Positions 24,949 through 36,937 are shown, counted from the first letter of the stretch. The stretch: DNA of 64,000 nucleotides from Harmonia axyridis (GCF_914767665.1 NC_059508.1:9672001-9736000), one strand, 5' to 3'. Numbers and translations: made by a program. Notes: generated by a model not told the origin, from the sequence alone.

Positions 24949-25115
24949 TGAGATATTGCGTTGTAGCTAACGCAATATCTCACAAACTAATGGTCGGACT
25001 GCTGTGAAATTTTGACACGTATCGTTTGAAGGTTGGTACTAACTAAAAATCATATGGATTTATTACTAGCACCGCCATCTGTGCATCAGACCGGGGACTT
25101 TTCAATTGGCCTAAT
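24949..25115 (-). mobile_element. Solo mariner end next to a hairpin
   Basis: A second copy of the transposase-5' end of the same mariner family (from CTCACAAACTAATGGTCGGA to ACTTTTCAATTGGCCTAATA) lies about 35 bp beyond copy C. It holds only about 140 bp of the element. Its inner edge is one arm of a perfect inverted repeat with 14-bp arms (24949-24962 and 24969-24982) around GTAGCT. A rearranged or abortively transposed end is likely. Confidence 0.85.
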
Positions 25116-26013
25116 AAGGCTCAAACTAACGTTTGAGTCTATAAAACAATATTAGAAAATCAGCGACAAGAGGAATTTCGATAAATCTTTCAAGCGAGAT
25201 GTTTGAAAGATCAATTCCAATTATGTAAATGAACACTCTTAAAGTTGAAACTAGAGTTCTGGAACAGATCGGTCGATCAATGCCCTCAAGAAACTGAAGT
25301 GAGAAAAAAATACAACAAATATAATGTCGTAGGGGTTAATCGATCCAACCTCAAATTGAACGGATAGGGTTTGAGGCTGAATACCGGTGTGCAAGTTACC
25401 CGCTGCTTACATGTGTAGTGTATAAATGAAATTTATGGGCAATTAACTTATCCTGCACGTGACATATTACACGTGACGTCTAGTACGCCATATATCAAAA
25501 TCACTATTTATAAATCTAACATGTTAACCTCTCCTTATGATTTGATGAATTATTGAATACCAAGAAAAGGTGCAACCGTATTATTAATGACAACATGGGA
25601 TATTATGTTTGCATAACGGAGGGGATGATTCAATTTCGGTGAATCCCCTAGACCCAATTTGCGAAAGCTCTAGCCAGAGACGGATTCGGAAAAATTCAGA
25701 AAATAGCAGGTGAATAGAAGCATTAAGATATAACATAGTCACAAAACGGTAAGAGATGCGAGATCAGTAAAATTAGAAGAAATAGAAAATAATAACAATA
25801 AGAAAGAATAATGAAATAAGCAAGGATGTATGAGCTGAACATATCAACGAAAAAATATATAAAATTCGGTCAAAAAATGAAGATATTGAAAACTAGACAA
25901 AACAAACAGGTATCGAAGACATAGCATAAGATCTCGAAATATTTAAATCGAACATTTTATGTTTTTCTTCTTTGAAATGTTCAGCTGATACATTGTCGTT
26001 CATTTTGTCATTC
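25116..26013. other. Unassigned AT-rich sequence
   Basis: Nothing recognised. The part from about 25680 to 25900 is unusually A-rich on the plus strand. Confidence 0.5.
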
Positions 26014-26964
26014 TGCAGAAGCAATTCGAAGCACCCAATTCATGCAATTTGACCATTGTTTTGATTAATCTTCAACACGACGCATTGTCTTAATGAAACA
26101 GCAACTCTTTTTTCTTCAACTGGGGACGTTTTTCAACGTTTTCATCCTTTAAACGATCCAATATCGCTATATAATAAACGCTGTTGATGGTCTGGCCCTT
26201 TTGGAGGTAATCAATGAATGTTATACCATGCGCATCCCAGAATACTGATGCCATAACCTCGCCAGATGACTGTTGTGTTTTTCCTCGCTTTGGAATCGGT
26301 TCATCGTATGCAGTCCTCTCAGCTGACTGTTGATAGGATTCCGGAGTGAAATGATGGAGCCATGTTTCATCCATTGTCTCATTTCGACGCAAAAATTTAG
26401 GTTTATTGTACTCAAACAGCTTCAAACACTGTTCAGAATCATTAAGGAGTTGTTGCTTTTATCGATTGTGAGCTCGCGCAGCACCCATTTTGCACAGAAC
26501 TTTCTCATGTACAAATATTCGTGAATGATATGATGTACACGTTCAGATGATATCTTCACAATTCCTGCTATCTCGATCAACTGCACTTTACGGTCATTCA
26601 GAATTATTTTGTCAACTTTTTTTATTTTTTCGAAGGTGACAGCCTTTTTTGGGCGTCCACTGCGTTCCAGGATACCAATAAATAATGGTTGATTTTCCTG
26701 GTGCAGACCCCATAAACTCTTCATCCAGCCAAGATTCTACTCCAACTGAATTTTTCAAAAAGCAATATTTTATCAGCAAACGAAATTGTTTCTTCTATCT
26801 TTTTTCAAATAACAAAAGAAGCTACTCTCACTACGCAATATCTCACAAACTAATGGTCGGACTGCTGTCAAATTTCAACACGTATCATTTGAAGATTGGT
26901 ACTAACTAGATATCTTATGGATTTAATACAAGCACCGCCATCTGTGCATCAGACCGAGGACTTA
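26014..26964 (-). mobile_element. Mariner element truncated at both tips (copy D)
   Basis: Minus-strand frames show SGRPKKAVTFEKIKKVDK, KFCAKWVLRELTIDKS, ETMDETWLHHFTPESYQQS and QSSGEVMASVFWDAHGITFI. The second-Asp block follows in a shifted frame near 26090. The tip at the transposase-5' side ends after GACCGAGGACTT, about 10-15 bases short of the usual end. The other side stops near 26014 inside the C-terminal coding region. A deletion near 26668 removes the linker between the N-terminal block and ERSGRP. Inactive. Confidence 0.9.
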
Positions 26965-27164
26965 TATGTAATCTCCAAGGGTATATGCGCACCTGAAGGA
27001 TTATATCGGGAGCCGTTATAGAATCTGAGTCACTTCGCGAAACCGGCTGGATCCTCAAGGAACGCAAAGGAATAATACAGTCAAATTGATATAAACAAGT
27101 TTCGTGTATTGACAATGCTTCTTGTTCCTTGACCACCGAGTTCATTCTCCAGATCTGATACCAA

Positions 27165-27345
27165 ATGATTACTGGCTTTTTACAGACATCCAGGAAAAAA
27201 ATTGGTACTAATAAAAAAGTTATTGCTCTGGTTAGAGCCTATTTTCAAAGCAAAGACCAATCTTTCTACAAAAAATGTATCGAAAAGTTGAATGAATGCA
27301 TGTTAAAGCATAAAGTGTTTTTACAGAATAGCCCCGAGACTTGTT
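27165..27345 (+). mobile_element. Mariner C-terminal scrap
   Basis: TSRKKIGTNKKVIALVRAYF followed by QSKDQSFYKKCIEKLNECM is the C-terminal end of a mariner transposase (pattern EEVIAEVxAYFxSKDxSFYKKGIEKL). It runs on as LKHKVFLQ. It differs from copies A-F and resembles the tail type at 1889 and 57640. No ends visible. Confidence 0.75.
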
Positions 27346-28125
27346 GAGTGAAAATATTATAATGCTATTGCTTCGATGACAAATCTGAGACGTCACATGT
27401 TTGAACTCCCTCCATATCACTGGTATCTTCTATCTGCTCAGGCCATATCATACAGGTTTTTCTTTCCAAAAGGAAAAATATGATATCCATCATTCTTTCC
27501 TCTGGTGTAACTTTTTGTCATAAAATGATTTGGCCAAAGTTCAACTGTATAACTGAGTTATCTTGCGATCTGATAAACCTACAACTTCGATAATCTGAAA
27601 AAGCAATAGGGAACAATTCCACGAGACAAAACGAGAGGAGAACTGCCAGAGGAATGTATAAAAATTATAGCAATACGAAAGGAAATGAGTTATATCTCCT
27701 AGAGAGGTTCGAAATAAATTGTGCTATTGCAAAAAATGTGCTGTTAGTCTTGATAGATGGTTTGTTATTATCTGCTATATTTTCATTCGAAAATACGTAT
27801 TGTTCACCTACCGTTTAGTCAGCCACAGTAATCTGCGTTCTGACATGGACGAAATGGAGAACTTTTCCTCTTATTTTCAGCCACGAAGAATATATTTTAA
27901 AATCGTCCCCTATTCCTTGATAATCCTCAGTTCCGGGAATTGGAAAGTCAATCAGCTAGCTTATAGGGATTTTGTTGCAAAATTCTGTCCAACTGAACCG
28001 TTCATAACATATAGTCTGTTTTGTATGCAATTATTACTGAGAAAACATTCATTTTGAAATAGGAATTACAATGTGAACATAAAAGTATCTACTCTAGAGA
28101 TTCTCATCTCCGAAATTATACCGAA
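27346..28125. other. Unassigned sequence
   Basis: An open frame of 112 codons at 27719-28057 has no recognised motif. Nothing else seen. Confidence 0.45.
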
Positions 28126-28127
28126 CT

Positions 28128-28308
28128 ATATGGGTGTAGAATTTTGCTTCCGCCGAAATTCGAGGCTTTATTGTGAAAAACTGGTTATACATTTATGATT
28201 CAAAGTATTGTCTATCGCTAGCCACAACTTCCTTCCATCTTTTGGGCAGCGTACGAATCCCGCGTTAAAAAAACTGGTCATTTTTTGAAGTGATCCACGA
28301 ATCGATCC
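28128..28308 (-). mobile_element. Cecropia-type mariner 3' end
   Basis: On the minus strand NWIDSWITSKNDQFF, a stop, then RGIRTLPKRWKEVVASDRQYF and a stop is the C-terminus of cecropia-type mariners. The trailer ATAAATGTATAACCAGTTTT and a tip TATATGGGTGTAGAATTTT (plus strand, about 28128) match the deleted copies at 41.9 and 54.5 kb. It is fused directly to the DD41D element starting at about 28310. Confidence 0.85.
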
Positions 28309-28309
28309 A

Positions 28310-29145
28310 ATTTACATTACATTTTCAATGTGATATCTGGCATATGACCGCCACGGCTGGCTCGGATGTAGTCCAATCTGGACGTCCAATTTTCGATGAC
28401 TTTTTCCAACATTTGTGGCCGTATATCGGCAATAACACGGCAAATGTTGTCTTCCAAATGGTCAAGGGTTTGTGGCTTATCCGCATAGCATAGACCAATG
28501 ACTTTACATAGCCCCACAGAAAGTAGTCTAGCGGTGTCAAATCGCAAAATCTTGGAGGCCAATTCACAGGTCCAAAACGTGAAATTAGGCGGTCACCAAA
28601 CGTGTCTTTCAATAAATCGATTGTGGCACGAGCTGTGTGACATGTTGCGCCGTCTTGTTGGAACCACAGCTCCTGGACATCATGGTTGTTCAATTCAGGA
28701 ATGAAAAAGTTAGTAATCATGGCTCTATACCGATCACCATTGACTGTAACGTTCTGGCCATCATCGTTTTTGAAGAAGTACGGACCGATGATTCCACCAG
28801 CCCTTAAAGCGCACCGAACAGTCAGTTTTTCTGGATGTAACGGTGTTTCGACATACACTTGAGGATTAGCTTCACTCCAAATGCGGCAGTTTTGTTTGTT
28901 GACGTAGCCATTCAACCAGAAGTGCGCTTCATCGCTAAACAAAATAAAATGGACGTAGTGCGCGATATGTATTCCGCACAGAACCATTATTTTCGAAATA
29001 AAATTGCACTATTTGCAAGCGTTGTTCAGGCGTGAGTCTATTCATGATGAATTGCCAAACCAAACTGAGAATAAATCATTTGACAGCTGTTGAATCGAAC
29101 AGTAATGCCAACTTAAAGTTATATACCCCGAAAGAAACACCCGTT
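28310..29145 (-). mobile_element. DD41D Tc1/mariner element, internally deleted (copy 1)
   Basis: The minus-strand frame covers FILFSDEAHFWLNGYVNKQN (first Asp), FQQDGATCHTA (second Asp) and CDLTPLDYFLWGYVKSLVY (third Asp). The last two Asp are separated by 41 residues. The C-terminus SRLDYIRASRGGHMPDITL ends with a stop at about 28317. A start at 29044 encodes MNRLTPEQRLQIVQFYFENN and continues to RNTYRALRPF. It then joins FILFSDEA out of frame, so about 100 residues including most of the DNA-binding domain are missing. A 5-bp duplication near 28490 causes a second frameshift after KSLVYA. The outer tip ACGGGTGT is at about 29136-29143. All three catalytic Asp remain but no intact protein is possible. 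Confidence 0.9.
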
Positions 29146-30484
29146 ACATTGTATAGTATTTCCAAGGTCACTCGACCAATGTATAAAAATGCTTACAAAT
29201 TTTTTCTTCGTTGTTTAGCCGCCACGATAAACAGCTAGTGTCACATAACTAATTATCGTTAATCCTGTTGATGATAGGTAATGACACATTGGTAATGCAT
29301 ATGCCCTTGTTGTTCGTTTAATAAGTTTTCAAAATGGTCTTCACAAAGCTAGTTATTCAACGGATTAAATTCAATCAAAAGCATTTTTGTTATCGCAGAA
29401 GCCACTGATTAACCGAATTTGGCTTTCAATGTGGCAAAAACCAAATTTGCAGCAACTAGTTATTTCCACGTGTTGTAAAATAACGAGAATGATTGAAGTT
29501 GCACAAACTTTGTATATCTGAATTATTGCCATGCTGGTCAAGTGACTTTGGAAAGACTAAATGAGAAACCAGTGATATAGAGGTAGTTTAAACATGTAAT
29601 GTCGAAGATTTGTCAATAATAGTATTGAGTATTAAATTGTCACGTGTACAAATAACGTTTCAGGTAGAACATCGCTGTGTAAATAACTCAACTTCATATA
29701 TCTGGAAATACAATAGGTACATAATCCAGCAAATTCTGTCGTGAAATTGGTTCGAAAACTCAGTAAATATCGGGTCTACGTGTCAATTTTCCATCGGAAA
29801 ATGCCATCAGGCTTTTCTTGCTTTACCAAAACACACCTTTATCATATCAAATATGTAGTCTTTGTTAGCGATGTTTCTGGGTAGGTTTGTTTGATTTACC
29901 TTTCATGCGGATTTGTATGATTATAATGATGTATTTGATATTTGTACAACGTCAATCTGAAAGATCCTCGGGGAGCGATTTGGCAAATGGAAGAACGAAC
30001 GTTTCCATTCAGGTCATTAAACGATTGCGATTCCAACAAACAGTTTAGCGTGAAAATATAATTGGATCATGAAATGTGTGTTGAAAATGGAAAAATTCGT
30101 ACCGCATACGATGAAGAGCAATTTGTCGGATGCATTGAATCTCCTGTTGCGAAATTGTAGATTACCAATCTAGGCGACCTATAAAACCTGTTTCGAATTA
30201 ACGAGTTTACTCGAAAAAATTAAGTAACCCACTTCGCACCAGTGAAATATCAGCCAGCTAGAATCGAACGAATTGAAATTGTGACTGAAAATCACTGAAA
30301 CGTGAAGAAAAATATCTCCTCACGGTGAATAGAGCCCTGATAGTTCACTCTAAACCTTTAAGCCATAAATTTTATGATCACAAGTTGTCAACTTTTCTTT
30401 AACTGATTTTTTTTTTAATTTTATTCTCCTGATTTTTCGCTCCCAAAATATATGGTTTAACGATCTGAGAGGACAAAAACGATA
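29146..30484. other. Unassigned AT-rich sequence
   Basis: No recognised gene or element in this 1.3-kb stretch. Confidence 0.5.
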
Positions 30485-31506
30485 GAAATGGCGCTAAATT
30501 TCTTTCCAGCGAGCTTTCTCTTGAGATCTGAGAACAGGAAAAAGTCGCTGGGGGCCAGATCTGGCGAATACGCTGAATGCAGAAGCAATTCGAAGCCCAG
30601 TTCATGCAATTTTGCCATTGTTTTCTTTGATTTGTGACACGGCGCATTGTCTTTATGAAACATCACCTTTTTATTCTTCAACTGTGGCCGTTTTTTAACG
30701 ATTCCATCCTTCAAACGATCCAATAACGCTATATAATAATCGCTGTTGATTGTCTGGCCCTTTTGAGGTAATCAATGAATATTATACATTGTGCATCCCA
30801 GAATACTCATGCCATAAGCTTGCCAGCTGACTGTTGTATTTTCCTCGCTTTGGATTCGTTTCATTGTGTGCAGTCCACTCAGTTGACTGTCGATTGGACT
30901 CCGGAGTGAAATTATGGAGCCATATTTCATTCATTGTCACATATCGACGTTTCAGGCTCTTGAACAGCTTCAGTCACTGCTCAGAATCATTGAAACGTTG
31001 TTGCTTTTGATCTATTGTTAGCTCGCGCGGCACCCATCTTGCAAACAGCTTTCTTATGTACAAATATTCGTGCATGATATGATGTACACGTTCATATGAT
31101 ATCTTCACAAAGTCTGCCTTTCGATCATTTTCACTTTACGGTCATTCGGAATTATTTCGTGAACTTTTTTGATTTTTTCTTTGGTGACAGCCTGTTTTGG
31201 GCGTCCACTGCATTCGCCGTCTTCGGTGCTCATTTAACCACGTTTAAAGTAAGCATACCAAACATTGATGGTTGATTTTCCTGGTGCAGATCCCGGAAAC
31301 TCTTCATCAAGCCATGATTTTTTTCCATCTTTTTCAAATAACGAAAGTAGCTACACTCACAACACAATATCACAAAAACTAATGGTCGGACTGCTGTCAA
31401 ATTTTGACACGTATCGTTTGAAGGTTGGTACTAACTAAAAATCATATGGATTCAATACTAGCACCGCCATCTGTGCATCAGACCATGGACTTTTCAATTG
31501 GCCTAA
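30485..31506 (-). mobile_element. Mariner element, transposase-3'-end truncated (copy E)
   Basis: The transposase-5' tip (GGACTTTTCAATTGGCCTAA) ends at about 31506. The other side stops inside the C-terminal coding region at about 30490. The minus-strand frame 30457-30723 reads DRLKDGIVKKRPQLKNKKVM, FHKDNAPCHKSKKTMAKLHE (second Asp) and YSPDLAPSDFFLFSDLKRKL (third Asp). Between 30730 and 31350 the other blocks (MNETWL... , CKMGAA, SGRPK) are recognisable but frame-shifted. The N-terminal coding region is also shortened near 31320. Confidence 0.9.
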
Positions 31507-32665
31507 TGTAAAATACGAAAAACTGACAATTTGTCCATCAGGCTTCTGCCTGGTCGTTTCATGTAAAAAACTTTAAAGTTCGTTGGTAATCTCCATCTGG
31601 ATGAAGTTCGCAAAATCTTCAATGTGAACGTCGGTGCTTTTCGCGTATGAACCATTTATGAAGGAAAACATCAAATCGCCTTAGAATAACTGCAATCATG
31701 TCATGAAGATTTACATTTCATATCTAACTACCACAATGTTGAAAATGATTGATTGGTCAGTGATGTTTCTTTCGGAAATTCAATTCTTCACATCTATACG
31801 AGCAACATCAAAAAGCAATTCTTCTTGGGTTCTACGTGGACGACAAAATATTAACCCCCAACGTTATTCATAAAATTTTCATTGTACGATGATGAATGGT
31901 GTGAACGAGACCTTCGGATACCCTTTGAAGTAGGATGGCGATTACCCAGGGAATTCTATGAATGTTCTCCGACAAATGATTTCAGAGATCCAAAGGGATA
32001 CCCTATATCAGATCGACGGGACTAAGAAAACATCAATAACCTTCCAGGGAACGCTCAGTTTCGTATTGAGGTATTATGAAGGGCCTAATGTAAACTATCA
32101 GCGCCAAACTTGCCTATTGTTCGGCACTAAATCGTCCAAATCGATGCGATCATCTAAAACATTTCTGGTCTATCCAATCCTCGACCCAATCATCGTCAGT
32201 GATAGCCAATTTTGATAATACGCGAATTTGAATTTTATCAATTTTAACACCATGCCACTATACTTCATGATATTCCACTCACAGTGATTTTTTGTTCTCA
32301 TACATCCGATTCAGGTACAGCATAACCTACCAACTCATGTGCCATTTTTATAAGTAACAAAAAACGCTGTAAGGGTGATCCAGATCAAATGTCCAACGAA
32401 AGGAGTCAAAATTCTTGTCCAGATCTTGGATTTTATCAACGATATTCATGATACGATGTAATTGCATAACTGGATCTGGGACTTAAAGGTTTTAAAGGAA
32501 TTGTTTCTTGAATATATGTTCATAAAATTGATGCAAAGCTTAACGTTTATATGAGAATAATCAGTGGAACTATTAGATCTATACCTTTACATTGGTAACC
32601 AGTACTTCCACAAATACTTCTGTCTCATATTCGTATTGATTGCAATCAAGAAATCTCAGGATGAA
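31507..32665. other. Unassigned sequence
   Basis: Open frames at 31958-32215 and at the start of 32564-32896 have no recognised motif. No element found. Confidence 0.45.
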
Positions 32666-33085
32666 TTTCATATTTACCCGAACTTATTTCCAATTGTATC
32701 CTACCTCCCAGATACTAGAACTGCCAGATTAAAGTCACGGAAACCTGTATGGATTAATACCTTCCTTCAATCTAATGAAAGTGACAAGGAAATTTGGAGT
32801 TCGGAATGGAGTTCTTGTAATGTCTTCTACAAAAGTCTAATCGTTGATCATTCAGAGAAAGTTCTATGTTTCAATCTTCCTAAGAAAATTTGGTGAATTT
32901 TAAATCGACTTGGGACTGGTCATGGTCGATACAATATTATATCCTTCAAATGGCATTCTATTGAAAGCCCACTATGTGAGTGTGGTGTAGAAGAAACCAT
33001 TGACCACTTAGTGAATACTTGGCCAATTTATAAATTAGTGTTTTCCAAGCTATCCATTCAGTTTCAGATGTTTTTTTAAAATGGG
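32666..33085 (+). pseudogene. Non-LTR retrotransposon C-terminal domain
   Basis: Open sequence ends PKKIW at 32896. After a stop it continues ILNRLGTGHGRYNIISFKWH, then SPLCECGVEETIDHLVNTWP at about 32968-33030. LNRxRTGHGRC...KW...SPxCxCG...TxxHLVxxCP is the conserved C-terminal block of jockey-type insect retrotransposons, including a CxC...H zinc-binding pattern. Only this 3' part is present and the stop makes it dead. It runs tail to tail with the retrotransposon at 33225-34110. Confidence 0.75.
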
Positions 33086-33224
33086 TCGCCTAATTCAAGT
33101 CAATATAATGGAAACATTTATCACTAGTTTCTTGTTTCTTTTTTCTTTTCAGATTTAATTATAAAGAAAAAGAATGGAAAAGATTTTGTTTGGATGAGGA
33201 AGCCTATCAATATAAATAAGTCAG

Positions 33225-34110
33225 CTTATTATTATTATTATTTTTGAACTGGGGTCGTTTTGGTTCGGTAAGCCTTCCGGGAACTGCGACCATGTAGATC
33301 TATCCTACGCATTCATGGAAACCCAAGGAGATCGTCAATGATGGTAATAAAACTGAAAACCTCCTTAGGGGCCTTGGCCGTTACCTCTCTGTTATCCAGG
33401 ACCGGCTTACCCATGTGAATGGTTCTTAAGCCAGCCAGCTCCGGACACTTGCATACCATGTGTTCGGCTGTTTCTGCTTCTGATCCACAGAGCCTGCAAA
33501 TCTCGTCTGCTGACTTTTCCATACAGTACAAATGATGTTTGTACCGACAGTGCCCCGTCAGCAGTCCAACCATCACTCGAAGCTCGGCTCGTGACAGCTT
33601 CAAGAGCTTTTTGGCGTAGGTAGGTGAAATCGTCGCGAATTTCTTTGCCTGAACAAGTCTAGAAGTGTTAGTCCAGTGGATCATCCTGTTGTTCAACTCC
33701 CATAGCTGGAGCGCAGCTTTATATTGGTCTTTTCCTAGCCCAGAGAAAGGCTCAGGTCCAGCAGGTGTTAACCTTAATGCACTTTTTGCAAGTTCATCGG
33801 TTTTTCCATTTCCTTCAACCCCACAGTGTCCTGGTATCCATAGTAGAGTCACCTTATTGCCTCTGGCCAGTTGATTTATAGTGATACGGCACTCCCAAGT
33901 CAGTAGAGACCCCTGGAAACAATATTCCAGGGATCTCAGCGTGGTTTGGCTGTCCGTGGTGATGTAGATTTGCGCTCCCTTGAGGTTTATTTTGAGACCT
34001 GAGCTCATACATAAACAGTCATTATCTCGGTCTGTAGAATCGAGGGCTAACTTCCGAGGGCTTTTAGAGATCCTCAGTTTAGGTCCATATATCCCAATGT
34101 TAGTGCCCTA
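33225..34110 (-). pseudogene. 5'-truncated RNase H-type non-LTR retrotransposon, copy 1
   Basis: An open minus-strand frame (33313-34008) encodes the end of an RNase H domain. YITTDSQTTLRSLEYCFQGS and TLLWIPGHCGVEGNGKTDEL are followed by the terminal region VGLLTGHCRYKHHLY with CRLCGSEAETAEHMVCKC, ending LLGFP. Upstream decayed sequence GTNIGIYGPKLRIS extends it to about 34105; the YTDGS opening is missing. The 3' end on the minus strand is TAA-repeat-like (ATTATTATTA on the plus strand at 33228-33241), as in I-type elements. The same 3' region starts copies at 43565 and 45966. Reverse transcriptase and endonuclease are absent, consistent with 5' truncation during insertion. Confidence 0.9.
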
Positions 34111-35493
34111 ATATGTCAGCATATTCTGTAAATAAATACACAAACATCTCACTGGACCTATACGGGTAGGCAGAGTTTTTGCTGAGGTTTTATCTGTGCT
34201 CTTGTAACTTACGTTGAAATGTATGATACCCAGTTTACATTTCCTCTGCTAATACTAAGATTACATCTACATGCCTTGTTGTTTGAAGTTAATAATTTTT
34301 TGTATCTCTCTATCTCTAAAGAATACACTGCTCATGGCTAGAGTTCTGACTCAATAAGCAATAAAGTGCCAAAGGGGAATAGTGTCAAACCAATTGGTCT
34401 TTCTTTGAAGGAGATGAGATGAGATGATAGGGAAAAATTAAATTGTGTGCAATTGGCAGTGTTTTCGAGTGGATGCGTTCCGTTTTTTCGAATAATTAAT
34501 TTTATATCAGTGCTAGTTCTTCAGAAGCTGCTGCATCAGAGGCGAAAACGGGATTTTCGTATCGCCGAGCATAAAACTTCCAAAGTTGCGAATACAGAAA
34601 AGATCAGGAATCTAGAGAGAACGTCATAATTACTTGAGTTTCCGCTAAAAGTTTTCCGATTCGAGCTGGGTAGAAATTGTGAAATAAAAATCATTCCAAC
34701 ATGAAATTACTCGAGAAAACTTTAATCATTGATTCGAACGGCGCCAGAGTAATGGATATTGCAATTTAATTTAATGAAACCAGCACCACTGGGAACATTT
34801 GGACATTGCATACTACCCTGCTTACACTCACTTTCCTGAATTTTTCAGTTCAAATGTTTATTTTCCTCTGTTATTATACCCACCTCTAACCGTACGATTC
34901 TTGCAGGATGGAGTCCGTAGAAATTTATTGGATGGCTGAAAGACTGGACAATCAGTCCATTTATTCATCAATAAAGTAACTTCCTACGTTTAGAAATACA
35001 CAATGGATTTTTTATATACTTATAAATATTCTCTTTATACTCTATAATATAATACTCTGTGAATATTCTATTTGAATACTGCAGAAAATCCCACTGATAT
35101 AATAGCAAAAAAAACTTTTATTATGCATGAAATAGGATTATTGGATTGACAGAAAACTAAGTTGAGAAGAGAACGTAAATTTTTAATGGATCGTAAGAGG
35201 ATCAATGCTTTTTCAACACAGGTCATACTCTCATGGTTTCCAACAGAAAGCTCTGGACGTATAGCGGACGAAAGAGTATTTTCGATTTTCGAAATATATC
35301 CATTTCCAATCGTTATTTATGAAAATATCTGTGAGTAATCTATGATCTAATAAGTATCAACTGTAAATTTTTCTATACTATTTCTTGTACGATTCGATCA
35401 GTTCTGACCGGATTATTTAGTAGTTGTACCTTTATGGACCCATCTTTTATCAAATTAGGATTTCAATCTTGAATTTTACTGTTTATTATATAT
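34111..35493. other. Unassigned sequence
   Basis: AT-rich; no recognised gene. The short open frame at 34447-34629 is basic and has no motif. Confidence 0.5.
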
Positions 35494-36106
35494 TGTAGGT
35501 TCCGAATCACCATAAGAATCGGTGGCGCCCTTTTACATCTCTCCTGAGCTAGCCAAAGGCCTCTTAGGATAGGGTGCAACAGAACGGTGATAAGGAAGGC
35601 GATGCATCATCAAGACTAATTAAACAAAGTGTAATTATATAAACAGGCCAAAGAATCATATATCTGGAAGTGACATAGGAAGTTTAACAGGTTCTTCTCT
35701 GAAAAAATGAAATAATCAAGTTATACGGGGGCAAAGCTGGAGAAGCAAATCCTACATTAATATGTAAAAGTTCCATCAAGCTATCAAAGGGAGAAGGCCC
35801 TTTGTACCAAGTTCTGTATCCAGCAGTGTTGAACGCCTGACCCTGTCTAGGACCACACGGCAGAGATATGACAGTCTTTATAAACATATTATCAGGTTCG
35901 GAAGATCAAAAGAACTGATGGCTATAGGTGCGCCAACGGTGTCGAGATTCATCAATGCGTGATATTAAGATGAATAAAGGGAGAGATCCCGAAGTTCAGG
36001 GATCTCAAACAAAATCCCGAGCGAGGAAAAATCGCGAAAGAGGCTGGTGGAAATAAATGAAAGAATAATGAATTTGTTGTGACCACAAAACCATTACAGA
36101 TGAGTT
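35494..36106. repeat. Segmental direct repeat, copy 1 (about 613 bp)
   Basis: From TGTAGGTTCCGAATCACCAT to CCACAAAACCATTACAGAT, this segment recurs at 36288-36937 after a 181-bp spacer. Identity is very high by eye. This copy lacks about 30 bases present in copy 2 (TTCCCGATACTTTTTCAACA region) and a 13-16-base piece near 35981. On the minus strand both copies keep an open frame starting MFIKTVISLPCGPRQGQAF, which I do not recognise. Selection or mere recency could explain that. Confidence 0.93.
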
Positions 36107-36287
36107 CTATCCATTCACAGGGAATCGCTGAAAAAGTGTAATATTTTTTTCCATCTTTATTGTTATTTTGCAGAGCTCGTTGGATTTCTCTGTATATTAT
36201 TTGGTTGTTGGTTAATCAGATGATTATAATTTCAGAGAGAATCTCAGAGATTGTGATTCACCCTTAAATCCCACGCTTCCCCACTTT

Positions 36288-36937
36288 TGTAGGTTCCGAA
36301 TCACCATAAGAATCGGTGGCGCACTTTTACATCTCTCCTGAGCTAGCCAAAGGCCTCTTAGGGTAGGGTGAAAAAGAACGGTGATAAGGAGGGCCATGCA
36401 TCATCAAGACTAATTAAACAAAGCGTAATTATATAAACAGGCCAAAGAATCATATATCTGGAAGTGACATAGGAAGTTTAACAGGTTCTTCTTCTTCCCG
36501 ATACTTTTTCAACATGAAAAAATGAAATAATCAAGTTATACGGGGGCAAGGCTGGAGAAGCAAATCCTACATTAATATGTAAAAGTTCCATCAAGCTATC
36601 AAAGGGAGAAGTCCCTTTGTACCAAGTTCTGTATCCAGCAGTGTTGAACGCCTGACCCTGTCTAGGACCACACGGCAGAGATATGACAGTCTTTATAAAC
36701 ATATTATCAGGTTCGGAAGATCAAAAGAACTGATGGCTATAGGTGCGCCAACGATGTCGAGATTCATCAATGCGTGATATTAAGATGAATAAAGGGAGTA
36801 ACGCTTCCAGCGTGATCCCGAAGTTCAGGGATCTCAAACAAAATCCCGAGCGAGGAAAAATCGCGAAAGAGGCTGGTGGGAATAAATGAATAAATAATGA
36901 ATTTGTTGTGACCACAAAACCATTACAGATAAGCTCT
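36288..36937. repeat. Segmental direct repeat, copy 2 (about 650 bp)
   Basis: Partner of 35494-36106. It is longer because of two short blocks. The larger block extends the minus-strand open frame (36478-36702) with FFHVEKVSGRRRTC. Which copy is ancestral cannot be told from this window. Confidence 0.93.

Noticed and set aside
27700..27720. GGTTCGAAAT as a tRNA B box
   Set aside because: No matching A box, no cloverleaf stems at the right distances.
28290..28493. Antisense open frames over the DD41D transposases (28290-28493, 51599-51868)
   Set aside because: They mirror each other because the elements are homologous; they are shadows of the transposase frame.
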